Positions 21,013 through 31,244 are shown, counted from the first letter of the stretch. The stretch is DNA of 64,000 nucleotides from Ancistrus triradiatus (GCA_025084515.1 JAJAGP010000175.1:372001-436000), one strand, 5' to 3'. Notes: generated by a model not told the origin, from the letters alone. Translations and numbers: made by a program.

Positions 21013-21763
21013 TTAAAAACGGAAAGAGTGTTTAGCAGGTCTGAAGTGTAGTTTAGCTATAAATTTCCCGTAACGGAAAGGTATATGCTTGTTCTGATCC
21101 GATTTGATTTCGACAATTATATCGGTTATCAGTTTCTTGGCAAGAGGAACGTAATGTGGCTTGTCATACGTGATAGTGACGACTTTATGGTTTTCCTCAG
21201 TTATATGTACACATCTTAGTAACGGTACATGGCTATCTCCGACTCGTTGATGCTCAATAATATCTGTATATACATACATTGTGTAAAAGCCCGCGTGAAT
21301 GTCAGTATGGTAAGGCGCTTCTGGTTTCTTAGCAGTTAGCGGCTCCGTGGGGTTCAATCCTAATATATAGGCTAAATTCCCGGTAGCCTTTAGCATATAG
21401 TTTCCCTGTGTTACCATAAATATTTTACATTTAATTGGATCATAAGATAATTCCATTTCAATATTATGGTGTTTCATAGCACGGTTCATTTCTTCGACTA
21501 TTTTTCGATAGTGTCATAATTTGCTCGTGTGATTTGACAAAGTCTTTTTTTTCCCAACAGTAGTCTCAGACACATAAAATGTGCATTCATCCTCAGATAG
21601 AGTACTAATTTTAAATGTATTGTTCTTCAACGAGAGACACCTCCCATTTGCCATTCAAATCAATGGGTTTACCTAATTTAGTAGTGTAGCACGAGATCTT
21701 ATTAGGGTAAATCCCCAATGATGCATTGCTGGGGAGAGTCAAATAGAATCCGGACTCTTCCAT
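21013..21763 (-). pseudogene. Penton-type minor capsid protein (single jelly-roll)
   Basis: This is the predicted vertex protein of the virion. The ATG at 21761-21763 begins MEESGFYLTLPSNASLGIYP, followed by CYTTKLGKPIDLNGKWEVSL (21610-21700). The frame is lost near 21620-21500. The last 158 codons (21489-21013) are open and include GFYTMYVYTDIIEHQRVGD, VPLLRCV, YDKPHYVPLAKK and KFIAKLHFRPA near the C-terminus, the family signature. It lies 10 bases upstream of the small basic protein gene and 29 bases downstream of the integrase stop, as in one leftward transcription unit. Confidence 0.9.
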
Positions 21764-21792
21764 GGTGAAATGATTATATGACCAAAACTACG

Positions 21793-22860
21793 TTAACAGC
21801 GATCCTTATCAAGCTCAAGGTTAAGCACATATTTTGCAGGGACCCAAGAATTAAATTTATCTGGCCATCCCAACCATTTGACAACACACAACTTTTTCCG
21901 ATTTTGGGTCTTTTCGGACGCAATTTTCTCTATTTTGAAGGTCTTATCTTTTCCAACGATAATCTTATGCAACTCATAACGGTCATAAAACGTACCCTCA
22001 GTGTTTTCTCCATCATAATCTTGTAATTTGTATACTGGAGGGTCCCTCGGTATCTTTTCGGAAATGGTGAAATATTCATCCGTATAGTTTTGCTCGTAGC
22101 CTTTTTCAAAATGTCCTTTTAAACGTGAAATTCCAACAACAGCACCAAGTTTAAACTTGAAACGCATTTTCTTTATTTTAGGGTGAGATAGACCATACAA
22201 GGTTTTAAATACTCGGAATGAGTTTGTTCTGTCTACCTCGATGGGTTTCATTTTGATGCTGGAATGATAATTGTGGTTGTATGCGACGACCATATCCTGC
22301 AGCACGTCAATGTATTTCCTTGTGTTGAAAGTGGTAAAATATCTCCACATCTTTGTCTTGAGCGTTCTGTTAAACCGTTCACATACAGATGCTTTTTGCC
22401 CTGCACCCGTAGCAAAGTGCACGATGTTATGTTTTTTCATTAAAGCCTGAAAAGTTTTATTAAAAAACTTTGCCATGATCGGATTGAAGTTTGTGAGGGA
22501 CTCCACCTTCCTTTAGAATCGAATCAAAGGCCTTTGTCACCTCAGAACCTGACTTGTTGGGTAGCTTGTTGGGTTGATAATATATCTATACACGTTAACA
22601 TAAATTTTGCATCTTTGTTATTCTCTGATATGTTAGTCATATCCACTAAATCCACTTGCCGTTGTTCATCAATGTCTTTTACAAAAACTCTTGTTTCTTT
22701 TAAACCTTGAGGTTACTGGTTTATGTAATGTGTAGGCATCCTGTTCTGCCAACCAATTTCTGATTTCAGCATCATTTACTCTTTTACCTATTTTCTCGAT
22801 AATAGCTTTCTGTAAGCTCTCAACCCCTCCGTAAGGCCCGGGGTGTGATGTTGTGTAATA
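21793..22860 (-). pseudogene. Polinton integrase (retroviral type) with chromodomain-like tail
   Basis: This enzyme would insert the linear element into host DNA. The upstream broken part (about 22860-22510) shows NDAEIRNWLAEQDAYTLHKP (zinc-binding/N-terminal region), then QVDLVDM with the first catalytic Asp, MLTCIDIL, and EVTKAFDSILKEGGVPHKLQSD with the second Asp. The open 237-codon frame (22506-21793) continues with FFNKTFQALMKKHNIVHFAT, CERFNRTLKTKM with the catalytic Glu, and a C-terminal block CVVKWLGWPDKFNSWVPA of chromodomain type. Frame breaks near 22500, 22570, 22710 and 22830 inactivate it. All D,D,E positions are still visible, in different frames. Confidence 0.9.
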
Positions 22861-22949
22861 TGTTTTTTAATAATCGCTCCGTCATTATCTAGAGTCAGAA
22901 TGACAGTGACACAACCAGATGGTGTTCAGTCATTTTGTATTCTGTCTAT

Positions 22950-23974
22950 CTAAGAAAACTTAGTGTGTGAAAGGTCTACATTTTTAAGCAATAGATAATC
23001 CAACACACAGTCTATAACTTTATCAACATTGACATTTTCCTTTTTGAACAAATTTGTAATACACATATCAGTTACAAAGGTAAACATACATAATACATGA
23101 CTGATTTTACATTCAAAAGGTTGTTTAATCATATAATGTAAAACTTGCTGAATATAGTTGTCTAAAGTTTGTGCAGTATTTACAACAGGTAAAGACTCCC
23201 AGTGATTAGTAAAACCCAGTACATGGTTCATTAACTTTTCTAGTTTGTAAACAGTTTCTATGTCATATGAAGAATTGTTATTACAACTGAAAATGGTTTT
23301 ATCGTTGCGTCTCAGTTCAACAACTTTTTGAGCAGCAAAGTAAGGTCTTTCTTCAAGCTTTCCTCAGTGTCAGAACAGAAGCGGCGTGATCTGATGTTTC
23401 CCGTGTATGGGGCAGGTCAGCGGGTTCTAGAGATGCATGAAAAGTCCAGTAATCCGTGACGTCCTCGTAAACCTGGTCTTTGCAAATATCTTTTGTTTTC
23501 TCTCTGGCGTCGTTCAGAACTGAACTGATGCAAGGTTCATGTCTCCAGAATTTTTTCCAGGGATCTATACCGCACAGTTTCAGAGCTTTAGCCAAAGCAT
23601 ACTTCATCCATGGTTTAAATAGCTTTTTCAGCAATCTACCCGCATTTAAGTGCAGATAGTACATTTCAGGCTCGAACAAACACTGGTGTTGAAGCTGGCT
23701 TGGGTGATCGATGACAGTTGTCCTTGAGGTCTTGCCCCATTATTTTTGAACAAAAGATCACCAGTCACTGCACGGATGATAGCCAGCGTTGTGGTGTTGA
23801 TACACCCATCAACCTCAATACTCGTTGCCAAGAAGTCAGATTCCTCTGTCCTAAAAAATCGTCGTCAAACTTTTCAGATGGTGCATTGTCCTCAAACCCC
23901 AAACAGGTCTCTTCCGGGGAGACAAGTGGAATTGTAAAAAGCAGGTTTGAAGTTGCCTTCCATAGTCTTTTCAT
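22950..23974 (-). pseudogene. Unidentified Polinton accessory gene, frameshifted
   Basis: Consecutive minus-strand frames look like one gene of about 340 residues. The N-terminal part (23974-23850) has PEETCLGFEDNAPSEKFDDD. Next comes ATSIEVDGCINTTTLAII (23830), then a Trp/Lys-rich helical part with LKKLFKPWMKYALAKALKLC and WKKFWRHEPCISSV (23630-23510). The C-terminal part is open from about 23361 to 22950, containing FAAQKVVELRRNDKTIF and KISHVLCMFTFVTDMCI. Shifts are inferred near 23855, 23685 and 23357. The family was not recognised. The final about 130 residues are almost all helical and bear a weak resemblance to Bcl-2-type folds, treated here as a hypothesis only. Confidence 0.45.
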
Positions 23975-24081
23975 GATGCTTGCTGGTTGTGGTTAGTCGA
24001 TGAGTCCGTATGTCATATATATTTTGGATGAGGGGAGGTGTCTTGAAAGGGGGGTGAGTAGGTTTTGGTAGGCAGTTCCTC

Positions 24082-24639
24082 TTAAAAGAGTCTTACTTGT
24101 ATTTCTTTCATTTTTTCGTTTTTCTCCATCTTTCCGAATAAATCATCAATTTTTTGAAAGTAGGTTTGTAGGTCGCACCACCTGGTCAGACTGTACCTGA
24201 CCTCGCAATTCACTTCATTTTCAGATGCGTAGTCTCCTCTGATAACCGACGTACCAAAATGCAGAGACACTTGGTTCTTTGGTAATTTTGTTCCACTAAT
24301 CCAGTAGGTAAGTTGTTGTGTTGTACTGTTCCTCCATTTACGTGTGTATGGGTCTGGTGAAAAGAAACCCATCCTAATGATGTAGTCAAAGCTCTTACAC
24401 CATTTTCGGAACTTTTTCCAGTCAGCCCGATCAAACATTACAGGCGCTCCAATCCTGATGGTAACCTCTTGTTCCACAGCTGTGAAAAGCTCAACAGTCT
24501 CGTTTTCCTCGTTAAAAGAAAAGCCGGCCATCTCATTGTTCGTCAACTGCAAACATTGTATTTTTTCATGCTTCAAGGCATTCTCACATCTTTTCAATGT
24601 AGATGTAAGTTTTTTCAATGCGTTCGGGCAGGCAGCCAT
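24082..24639 (-). CDS. Intact accessory ORF, 185 residues, unknown function
   Basis: This is the longest unbroken frame on the leftward side and the outermost gene at the right end. The N-terminal about 35 residues form a Lys/Leu-rich helix (ALKKLTSTLKRCENALKHEK). The middle contains VEQEVTIRIGAPVMFDR, DWKKFRKWCKSFDYIIRMG and a Trp/Gln-rich part. The C-terminus is a charged helix (DDLFGKMEKNEKMKEIQVR). No family is recognised. A TATA-like 'tttatata' in minus orientation lies about 50 bases upstream (24683-24692). It may be an early-type gene read before integrase and capsid genes. Survival of the full frame in a decayed element could be chance or recent loss elsewhere. Confidence 0.55.
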   Translation of the reverse strand: MAACPNALKKLTSTLKRCENALKHEKIQCLQLTNNEMAGFSFNEENETVELFTAVEQEVTIRIGAPVMFDRADWKKFRKWCKSFDYIIRMGFFSPDPYTRKWRNSTTQQLTYWISGTKLPKNQVSLHFGTSVIRGDYASENEVNCEVRYSLTRWCDLQTYFQKIDDLFGKMEKNEKMKEIQVRLF

Positions 24640-24682
24640 AGTTGATTGTTGGGGCGATCAGCAGTAGTCTACATTGAATGCT

Positions 24683-24692
24683 TAACATGTAT
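24683..24692. promoter_or_regulatory. TATA-like element at the right end of the Polinton
   Basis: 'tatataaagg' on the plus strand is a good TATA match pointing to the right terminus; its complement could serve the leftward gene starting at 24639. Direction is uncertain. Confidence 0.35.
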
Positions 24693-24935
24693 ATAAAGGG
24701 GAGAAAATTTGTACAGCTGTTGCTCCTTAGCTAAGGGGCGTACCGATCTTCAGAACTTATCGATCACAGATGGCTATCCATTTCTTTTACTTGTTAAGGG
24801 TGTTTCCCTATTCTCAGTTTGGTCAGAGCTTATCTACACAACAAACACCCCTCCCCCACCCTCCACCCCACCAACAGGTTGGTCAGAACTTATCTACACT
24901 GACCATAAACAACAAACAACCCTCCCCCCTTCCAC

Positions 24936-25107
24936 CCCACCTGTCAAATTTGATGGTTTAAACATACCGGAACTCCCGCCCACCTGTCAAATTTGATGGT
25001 TTGGCCTAACCGGAAGTCCCGCCCACCTGTCAAATTTGAAGGTTTGGCCTAACCGGAAGTCCCGCCCACCTGTCAAATTTGATGGTTTGGACCTGTTATT
25101 ACTCTCT
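24936..25107. repeat. Four exact 43-bp subterminal repeats ending at the Polinton terminus
   Basis: Units start at 24936, 24979, 25022 and 25065 with 'cccacctgtcaaatttga'. Three end in 'cggaactcccg' or 'cggaagtcccg'; the last ends in 'cctgttattactctct', the element's terminus. The period is 43 in every case, so 4 x 43 = 172 bases fit exactly to position 25107. Confidence 0.85.
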
Positions 25108-25396
25108 AAGGAACTGGAACATGACCCGAACAGGACCCAAACAGGACCATGATCAGAACCTTGACCCAGACCCAAGCAGGACCTTGAACAAGAACCAAAC
25201 TGGACCTTCAAAAGGACCTTGAACAGGACACATTCAGGGCCTTGAATAGGAGCCTTAACAGGACCCCACCAGGACCTTGAACAGGACCTTGAACAGGACC
25301 TTGAACAGGACCTTGAACAGGACCTTGAACAGGACCTTGAACAGGACCTTGAACAGGACCTTGAACAGGACACGAACAGGACACAACCAGGACGTT

Positions 25397-25526
25397 GTTC
25401 AGTACCCAACCAGGAACTTCAACAGGACCCAACCAGGTCCTTTAACAGGACCTTGAAAAAGACCCAACCAGGACCTTGTACAGGACCTGGTTGGGTCCTG
25501 TTGAAGTTCCTGGTTGGGTACTGAAC
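25397..25526. repeat. Perfect 44-bp inverted repeat inside the minisatellite
   Basis: 25397-25440 is the exact reverse complement of 25483-25526, with a 42-base spacer. To the right, beyond 25526, the array continues in the flipped orientation for about 90 bases before returning to the main orientation near 25610. Confidence 0.9.
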
Positions 25527-26509
25527 AAGGTCCTGTTTGGGTCTTTATTAACGTCCTGGTTGTGTCCTGTTCAAGGTCCTGTTTGGGTCTTTATTAAGGA
25601 CTTTAACAAGTCTCAACGACGACCTTGTACAGGTCCCAACCAGAACCTTGAACAGGACCAAACCAAGGCCTTGAACAGGACCCAATCAAGACCTTTATCT
25701 TGAACAGGCCTTGAACAGGACCCAACCAGGGCCTTGAACAGGACACAACCAGGACTTTGAAAAGGATCCAAACAGGACCTTGAACTGAACCCAACTAGGA
25801 CCTTGAACAGGACCCAACCAGGAACATGATCAGAACGTTGAACAGGACCTAAACAGAACCTTGAACAGGACCCAACCAGGAACATGAACGGGACCTTGAA
25901 CAGGACCTAAACAGGACCTTGTTCTGGACCGAAACAGGACCTTGAACAGGACCTTGATCAACACCCAACCAGGACTTTGTGCATGACCCAACCAGGACCT
26001 TGAACAGGACCCAACCAGGACTTTGACCAGGACCCAACCAGGACCATGAACAGGACCTTGAACAAGTCTCAACGACGACCTTGTACAGGTCCCAACCAGC
26101 ACCTTGAACAGGACCCAATCAAGACCTTTATCGTTACCTTGAACAGGCCCCAACCAGGACCTTGAACAGGACCCAACCAGAACTGCAACCAGGACCTTGA
26201 CCAGGACCTTCAAAAAGACCCAACCAGGACCTTGAACAGAATCCAAACAGGACCTTGAACAGTACCCAACCAAGACCATGAACAGGACCTTGAACAGAAT
26301 GCAACCAGGACATTAAACAAGACCCAACCATCACCTTAAGCAGGAACCAACCAGGAGTAAGAACAGGAAATTGAACAGGACTCAACCAGGACCTTGAACA
26401 GGAGCCTACCAGGACCTTGAAAAAGACATTGAACAGGATCCACCTAGGACCTTGAACAGGATATAACCAGAACCTTGACCAGAACCAAACTAGGACCCTG
26501 AACCCTGAA

Positions 26510-28005
26510 TCCTAACACTATCTCTAACCATAACACTTGAACAGGACCCAACCGGACCCTGAACCCTGAACAAATCCCTGAATCATAAAACTAACCCTAA
26601 CACAACCAGGACCTTAAACAAGATCTGTAACAAGACACTGAATGGGACACATCCAGAACCTTGAACAGGACCTAACTAGGACCTTAAACAATACTTTGAA
26701 CAGGACCTTGAACAAGTCTCAACCATGACCTTGAACAGGACCTAATCAAGACCTTTATCGTTACCTTGAACAGGCCCCAACCAGGACCTTGAAGAGGACA
26801 TTGAACAGGACCAAACCAGGACCTTGAACAGGAACCAGTCAGGACCTTGAAAAGGACCTTTAACAGAATGCAACCAGGACATTGAACAGGACCCAACCAT
26901 CACCTTAAACCCTGAAGCCTGAATCCTAACACTAACCCTATACCTGGACCCTAACCTTAACCCTAACCCAATCAGGACCTTGAACAGGACCTTGAAAACC
27001 ACCTTAAACAGGACCCAATCAGGATCTTTAACAAAACCTTGAACAGGACCCAACCAGGACCTGGATAAGGACATAACCAAGATGTTGACCAGCACCTTGA
27101 ACAGAACCCAACCAGGACCCTCAACTCTGAACCCTGAATCTTAACACTAACCCTAATCCTAACCCTGGATCCTAAACATAACCCTAAGCCTATCCCTAAC
27201 CCTAATCCAACCAGGAGCATGAACAGGATGTTGAACAGGACCCATCCAAGACCTTGAACAGGACCCATTCAAAAACTTTAAAAACAATCAATCAGGACCT
27301 TGAACAAAACCTTAAACAGGACCCAACCAGGACCTTGATCAGGACCCAATCAGGACCTTGAACAGGACTATAACAGGACCTTCAACAGGATGCAATCAAA
27401 ATCTTTAATAAGACCCAACCAGGACCTTGAGGATGACCCAACCAGGACCTTGAACAGGACCTTGAACAGGACCCAATAAGGACTTTTATCGTTATCTTGG
27501 ACAGGCCCCAGCCAGGACCTTTTAGAGGACCTTGAGAAGGACCAAACAAAGACCTTGAACAGGACCCAACCAGGACGGTGATCAGGACCTTGAACAAGAC
27601 CCAACCAGCACCTTGAACAGGACCTTGAGCAAGACCCAACCAGGACCTTGAACAGCACCCAACCAGGACCATGAACAGGACCTTGAACAGGACCCAGTCA
27701 GGACGTTGAAAAGGACCTTGAACCCTGGACCCTAACCCTATGCCTGTCCTTAACCCTAATCCAATCAGGACCTTGATCAAGACCTTGAAAATGACTTTGA
27801 ACAGGACCTTGAACAGGACCCATCCAAGACTTTGAACAGGACCTTTACCAAAACCTTGAACAGGACCCAACCTGGACATTGATCAGGACATAACCAGGAC
27901 GTTGACCAGCACTTTGAACAGGCCCCAACCAGGACACTGAACCCTGAATCCTAACACTAACCCTGGACCCTAACCCCAAGCCTATCCGTAACCCAACCAC
28001 TACCT
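26510..28005. repeat. Degenerate telomere-like (CCCTAA) blocks within the minisatellite
   Basis: Blocks at about 26510-26600, 26910-26970, 27115-27215, 27715-27765 and 27930-28005 contain runs such as 'accctaaccttaaccctaa' and 'taacactaaccctaatcc'. They are interspersed with 'ccctgaatcctaacac'. They look like decayed vertebrate telomere repeats in C-strand orientation. Confidence 0.7.
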
Positions 28006-28035
28006 TGAACAGGACCCATCCAAGACCTTGAACAG

Positions 28036-29965
28036 CATTCAAACATAAGTGTCATTTTTTCCAGGTGGGTGAGAGCCAGATGAACAGTGGTGGCTATGGC
28101 GTCGTCCGTGGAGTGGTTGGAACGATACACAAACTGCAGAGGGTCCATTGTTGGTGGCTGTAGGGTCTTGATGTGGCTCAAGACAATCCTCTCGAAGCAC
28201 TTCATGACGACTGGTGTGAGTGCAACGGGACGATACTCGTTGAGGCAGGACACTGGAGACTTCTTTGGTACGGGGACGATAGTGGTTGCTTTGAAGCACG
28301 TTGGAACGACAGCACTACTCAGAGATGTTGAAGATGTCTGTGAGAACATCTGCTAGCTGGTCTACACATCCTCTGAGCACCTTGCCAGGAATGTTGTCTG
28401 GTCCTGCAGCTTTCCACGAATTGACTCTGCATAAAGTTTTCCTCACTTCTGCTGTGGTGAGACAAAGCACCTGACAAAGCATCATTCTGTGCCTTGAAGC
28501 AAGCGTAGAAGTTGTTCAGCGCATCTGGAAGGGAGGCATCACTGTCTCAGACAGGTGTTGTAGTCCTGTAGTTAGTGATGGCCTGGATGTCCTGCCACAT
28601 GCGCCATGTATCACTGCTGTTTCTGAAGTGATCGTGGATGCTCTGGCCGTGTGCGCGGTATGTCTCTCTGATCGCCCTGGAAAGTTTGGCACTTGCTGTT
28701 CTCCCAGCCACCTTGTTACCAGCTTTTAAGGCAGGGTCTTGGGCTCTCAGCAGTGTGCGCACCTCTGCGGTGATCCACGACTTCTGGTTGGGTCGTGTTT
28801 TGATTTTCTTGGAGATGGTGACGTCATCTGTGCACTTGCTAATGTAGATGGGATGAGGTGTACTCCAAGTTGATGTAGTCGCCATCAGCAGCTTCCAGTC
28901 AGTGTGCTCAAAGTCCTGAAGTGCAGAGATGGCTCCTGCTAGCCGGGTTTTCACCTGTTTCAGAACGGGTTTCGAGCATCTGACGAGAGGTCTGTATTCA
29001 GGAATTAGCATAACAGAGATGTTGTCTCAGTATCCGAGGTGGGGGCGAGGCTCTGCGCTGTACGCACTGGGAATGTTTGTGTAAATAAGAATCCAGCGTG
29101 TTCAAGTCCATATGCTGGTGGAATTTAGAGAAAACTGTTTTGAGATGTGCATGGTTGAAATCTCCGGCGACAATAAGCAGTCCATCAGGGTGTACATTTT
29201 GTAGTTCACTGACAGCATACAGTTCCCAGAGTGCTTCCTTAGCATTAGCGCTGGGTGGAATGTAAACTTTGATAATGAACACGCTGGTGAATTCCCGTGG
29301 TAAATAAAAAGGTCTGCATCTAACAGTCACAAACTCCACTAGCGGTGAACAGTAATTAGACACCAGGACAGATTTCCTGCACCATTCTTTATTGATGTAG
29401 ACACACAAACCGCTACCGCGTGTCTTGCCGCACAGAGCCGGGTTTCTGTCGGCACAAAACGAGGCTAACCCGTTTAGCTGAATGGCGGCGTCTCGAACTC
29501 TGTCGCTTAGCCACATTTCTGTGAACACAAAGACACAGCAGTCTCTAGATTCTCGCCAGGTAGTCTAGTTGGTTGTGGTCCAGTTTATTTTCCAGGGAGC
29601 AGACATTGGAGAGCAGAATGGACGAAAGAGCCGGCCGGCTAGGGTTTGTTTTTAGCCTAGCACAAACGCATGCCCACTTGCCGCGCCTCCAGGATCTCTC
29701 TCACCACTTTCGGTGCCCCGAGGGCTGGAGGATTGGTCCTCGAAGCAAGCCGAGATCAGTCATTCTCCAGTAGGTCGTCATGGAGGTTAGTCGTGTTTTG
29801 ATTCCTGTGACTTAGTAGTAACTAGCAATAATATACATGGACAACAGATGTTCCACCGTCCATGTGATGAAAATAACACTGATAAGATAGCTGAACTAAC
29901 ACGTAAAAGCACCATTTCGGATCCAGAGAGGCAGGTGCGTGCTACTGAAGCGCCGCCATCATTCT
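28036..29965 (-). mobile_element. LINE with endonuclease and start of RT, 3'-truncated
   Basis: On the minus strand a non-LTR retrotransposon ORF runs from about 29640: SNVCSLENKLDHNQLDY, then TEMWLSDRVRDAAIQLNG, GKTRGSGLCVYIN, VYIPPSANAKEALW and VAGDFNHAHL, the apurinic-type endonuclease signature. A linker with NQKSWITAEVRTLL follows, then the first reverse-transcriptase block CLNEYRPVALTPVVMKCFER (about 28260-28200). The reading ends at KNDTYV (28036-28050), before the catalytic RT motif, directly against the minisatellite. Frameshifts near 29030, 28540, 28345 and 28075 mark it as dead. GC-rich sequence from 29640 to 29965 may be its 5' UTR. The clade is probably L2/CR1-like or a related jockey-group LINE. 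Confidence 0.85.
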
Positions 29966-30254
29966 CATGATGTCAGCAAACAACCCCTTAAGTGTGTCTC
30001 TTAAACAATCCATCGAGTGGCTGAAACTTTAATTCATAATTCAAAGTTAGTAAACGCACTGTGCTGTTCATGTGGTCAACCGACACACAATCGGTTATAT
30101 GAGACCGCCTGAAGCCAATCGCGCTAAAACCGGCCGAATCCGTTTTATATATGATAAACTATATGATGAAGGCTTTAATTACTATAAGGTTTACTTCACC
30201 CCACAAAATAACAGAAACCAGAATGCATGAAACAGTTGCCGAATGTAAACAGAT

Positions 30255-30490
30255 TTTATTGTGCAACGTCTTAAAGACGGAGCTTACAAGAGAGTGGTGC
30301 CTATTTTATTGGCTCTAGTATTTTCGCTTCGGTAAGACATACCCCAATTTCAATGGGTTAATCTTTTCCCTGAATCAGTCTCCAGAGTTACTGCGTTCAT
30401 AATGAGGTTCTTCTTTTGCATCTCCGATCTCACTTCATAATCCAGTTCTTTGTTCTCTTCTTTGACGGAGCCTTTCCCAGCTGTTAACAT
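30255..30490 (-). CDS. Unidentified 46-residue ORF with a poly(A) signal downstream
   Basis: An intact minus-strand frame runs from ATG 30488-30490 to TGA 30350-30352 and encodes a charged peptide containing KEENKELDYEVRSEMQKKNL and ending in ETDSGKRLTH. An AATAAA-type signal lies about 85-90 bases after the stop (near 30259). Sequence upstream (30500-30600) contains 'acccagcatgct', similar to part of the SBS/ZNF143 promoter motif. It could be a small host gene, a last exon of a larger gene, or a retrocopy. The family was not recognised, and the short length makes a chance ORF possible. Confidence 0.3.
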
Positions 30491-30984
30491 ACTGTTTCTA
30501 GGCTGTGATGTTACGCTACCTGGCTAGCGAGCTTTACCCAGCATGCTGTTCAGTGATGTAGTTCTACTCACAGCTCAGCAGCATTCATAGCAACGAAAAG
30601 ATATTATATAATTTACTGCCTATTTGTTAGAGCTGTGTTTCTGCTATGCACTGGTATGGAGGTATATGAAAATGCATACCGTATGGGAAATTACCACCAG
30701 TGTACCAACTGAACCGGTATACCGCCCAGCCCAGCATTGGTGTCTGAGGGAGGGAAGGTCGGATGAACGTAAATCTCCCTGCCGCTGTTGGAGGCAAGGA
30801 CAAAGATTGTAATTGTTCTTGCTGTAGGAGTTAAAGAACCAGTGAAAAGAGGCATTTGATACAGCCTACAGCCCTCATCCCTTGGTGGAGAGAATAGCAC
30901 ATGGAAGGGGAATACACTATAATAAATCTAAAATAAAACAAATGAAAGTATACACAATTATTTACAACTGCTATAGTTATCTGT

Positions 30985-31178
30985 GGGACTGTGGTGGCTT
31001 AGCGCTTAAGGTACTGGACTCTGGACCAGAAGGTCCAGGGTTCAAATCCCACCTCTGCCAAGTTGCCGCTGTTGGGTACTTGAGCAAGACCCTTAACCCA
31101 CAACTGCTTGGATTGTAAGATTGTATCAGTTGGAAGTCACTCTGGATAAGGGCGTCTGCTAAAATGCTGTACATGTAA
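30985..31178 (+). repeat. tRNA-derived SINE
   Basis: It has the A-box-like 'gtggtggcttagcgcttaag', the B-box-like 'ggttcaaatccc', the core 'ttgagcaagacccttaaccc', and the tail 'ctggataagggcgtctgct' with 'gctgtacatgtaatt'. Confidence 0.85.
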
Positions 31179-31244
31179 TTTATCTACTCAAACTGGAACC
31201 CTCTTCCCTGTTTTCAAGTTCCAGAGGCCCAAACATCGCATGCA

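Larger units (their letters stand above)
10673..25107. mobile_element. Polinton/Maverick element, decayed, about 14.4 kb
   Basis: The segment carries the Polinton gene set: protein-primed PolB, A32-like packaging ATPase, retroviral-type integrase, adenain-type protease, major capsid and penton-type proteins, plus small virion and accessory ORFs. Left-half genes read rightward and right-half genes leftward. Proposed ends are AGAGAGAT at 10673 and the complement of AGAGAGT at 25107. Behind them both sides have 'tttgacagg' and 'ttccgg' motifs, suggesting diverged terminal inverted repeats. The expected 6-bp target duplication is not seen (ttcctc versus aaggaa), and both ends abut minisatellites. 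Almost all genes have frameshifts, so it is a fossil. Known fish elements of this class are also described as endogenous adintovirus-like viruses. Confidence 0.9.
25108..28035. repeat. 12/24-bp minisatellite
   Basis: The array alternates 'gaccttgaacag' and 'gacccaaccagg' twelve-mers with many variants over about 2.9 kb. On the minus strand all frames are open for long runs and spell Val/Gln/Ser-rich peptides, artefacts of the repeat. Pieces of degenerate CCCTAA sequence are mixed in from about 26510. The array begins exactly at the Polinton right end and stops inside a LINE reading frame at 28036. Confidence 0.92.

Noticed and set aside
10673..25107. An active, intact virus-like element
   Set aside because: Polymerase, integrase, ATPase, capsid and penton genes all have frameshifts or deletions, and the protease lacks its catalytic half.
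25108..28035. Many overlapping ORFs encoding Val/Gln/Ser-rich repeats
   Set aside because: By-products of the 12-bp minisatellite; several frames are open at once and there is no start context or splice structure.
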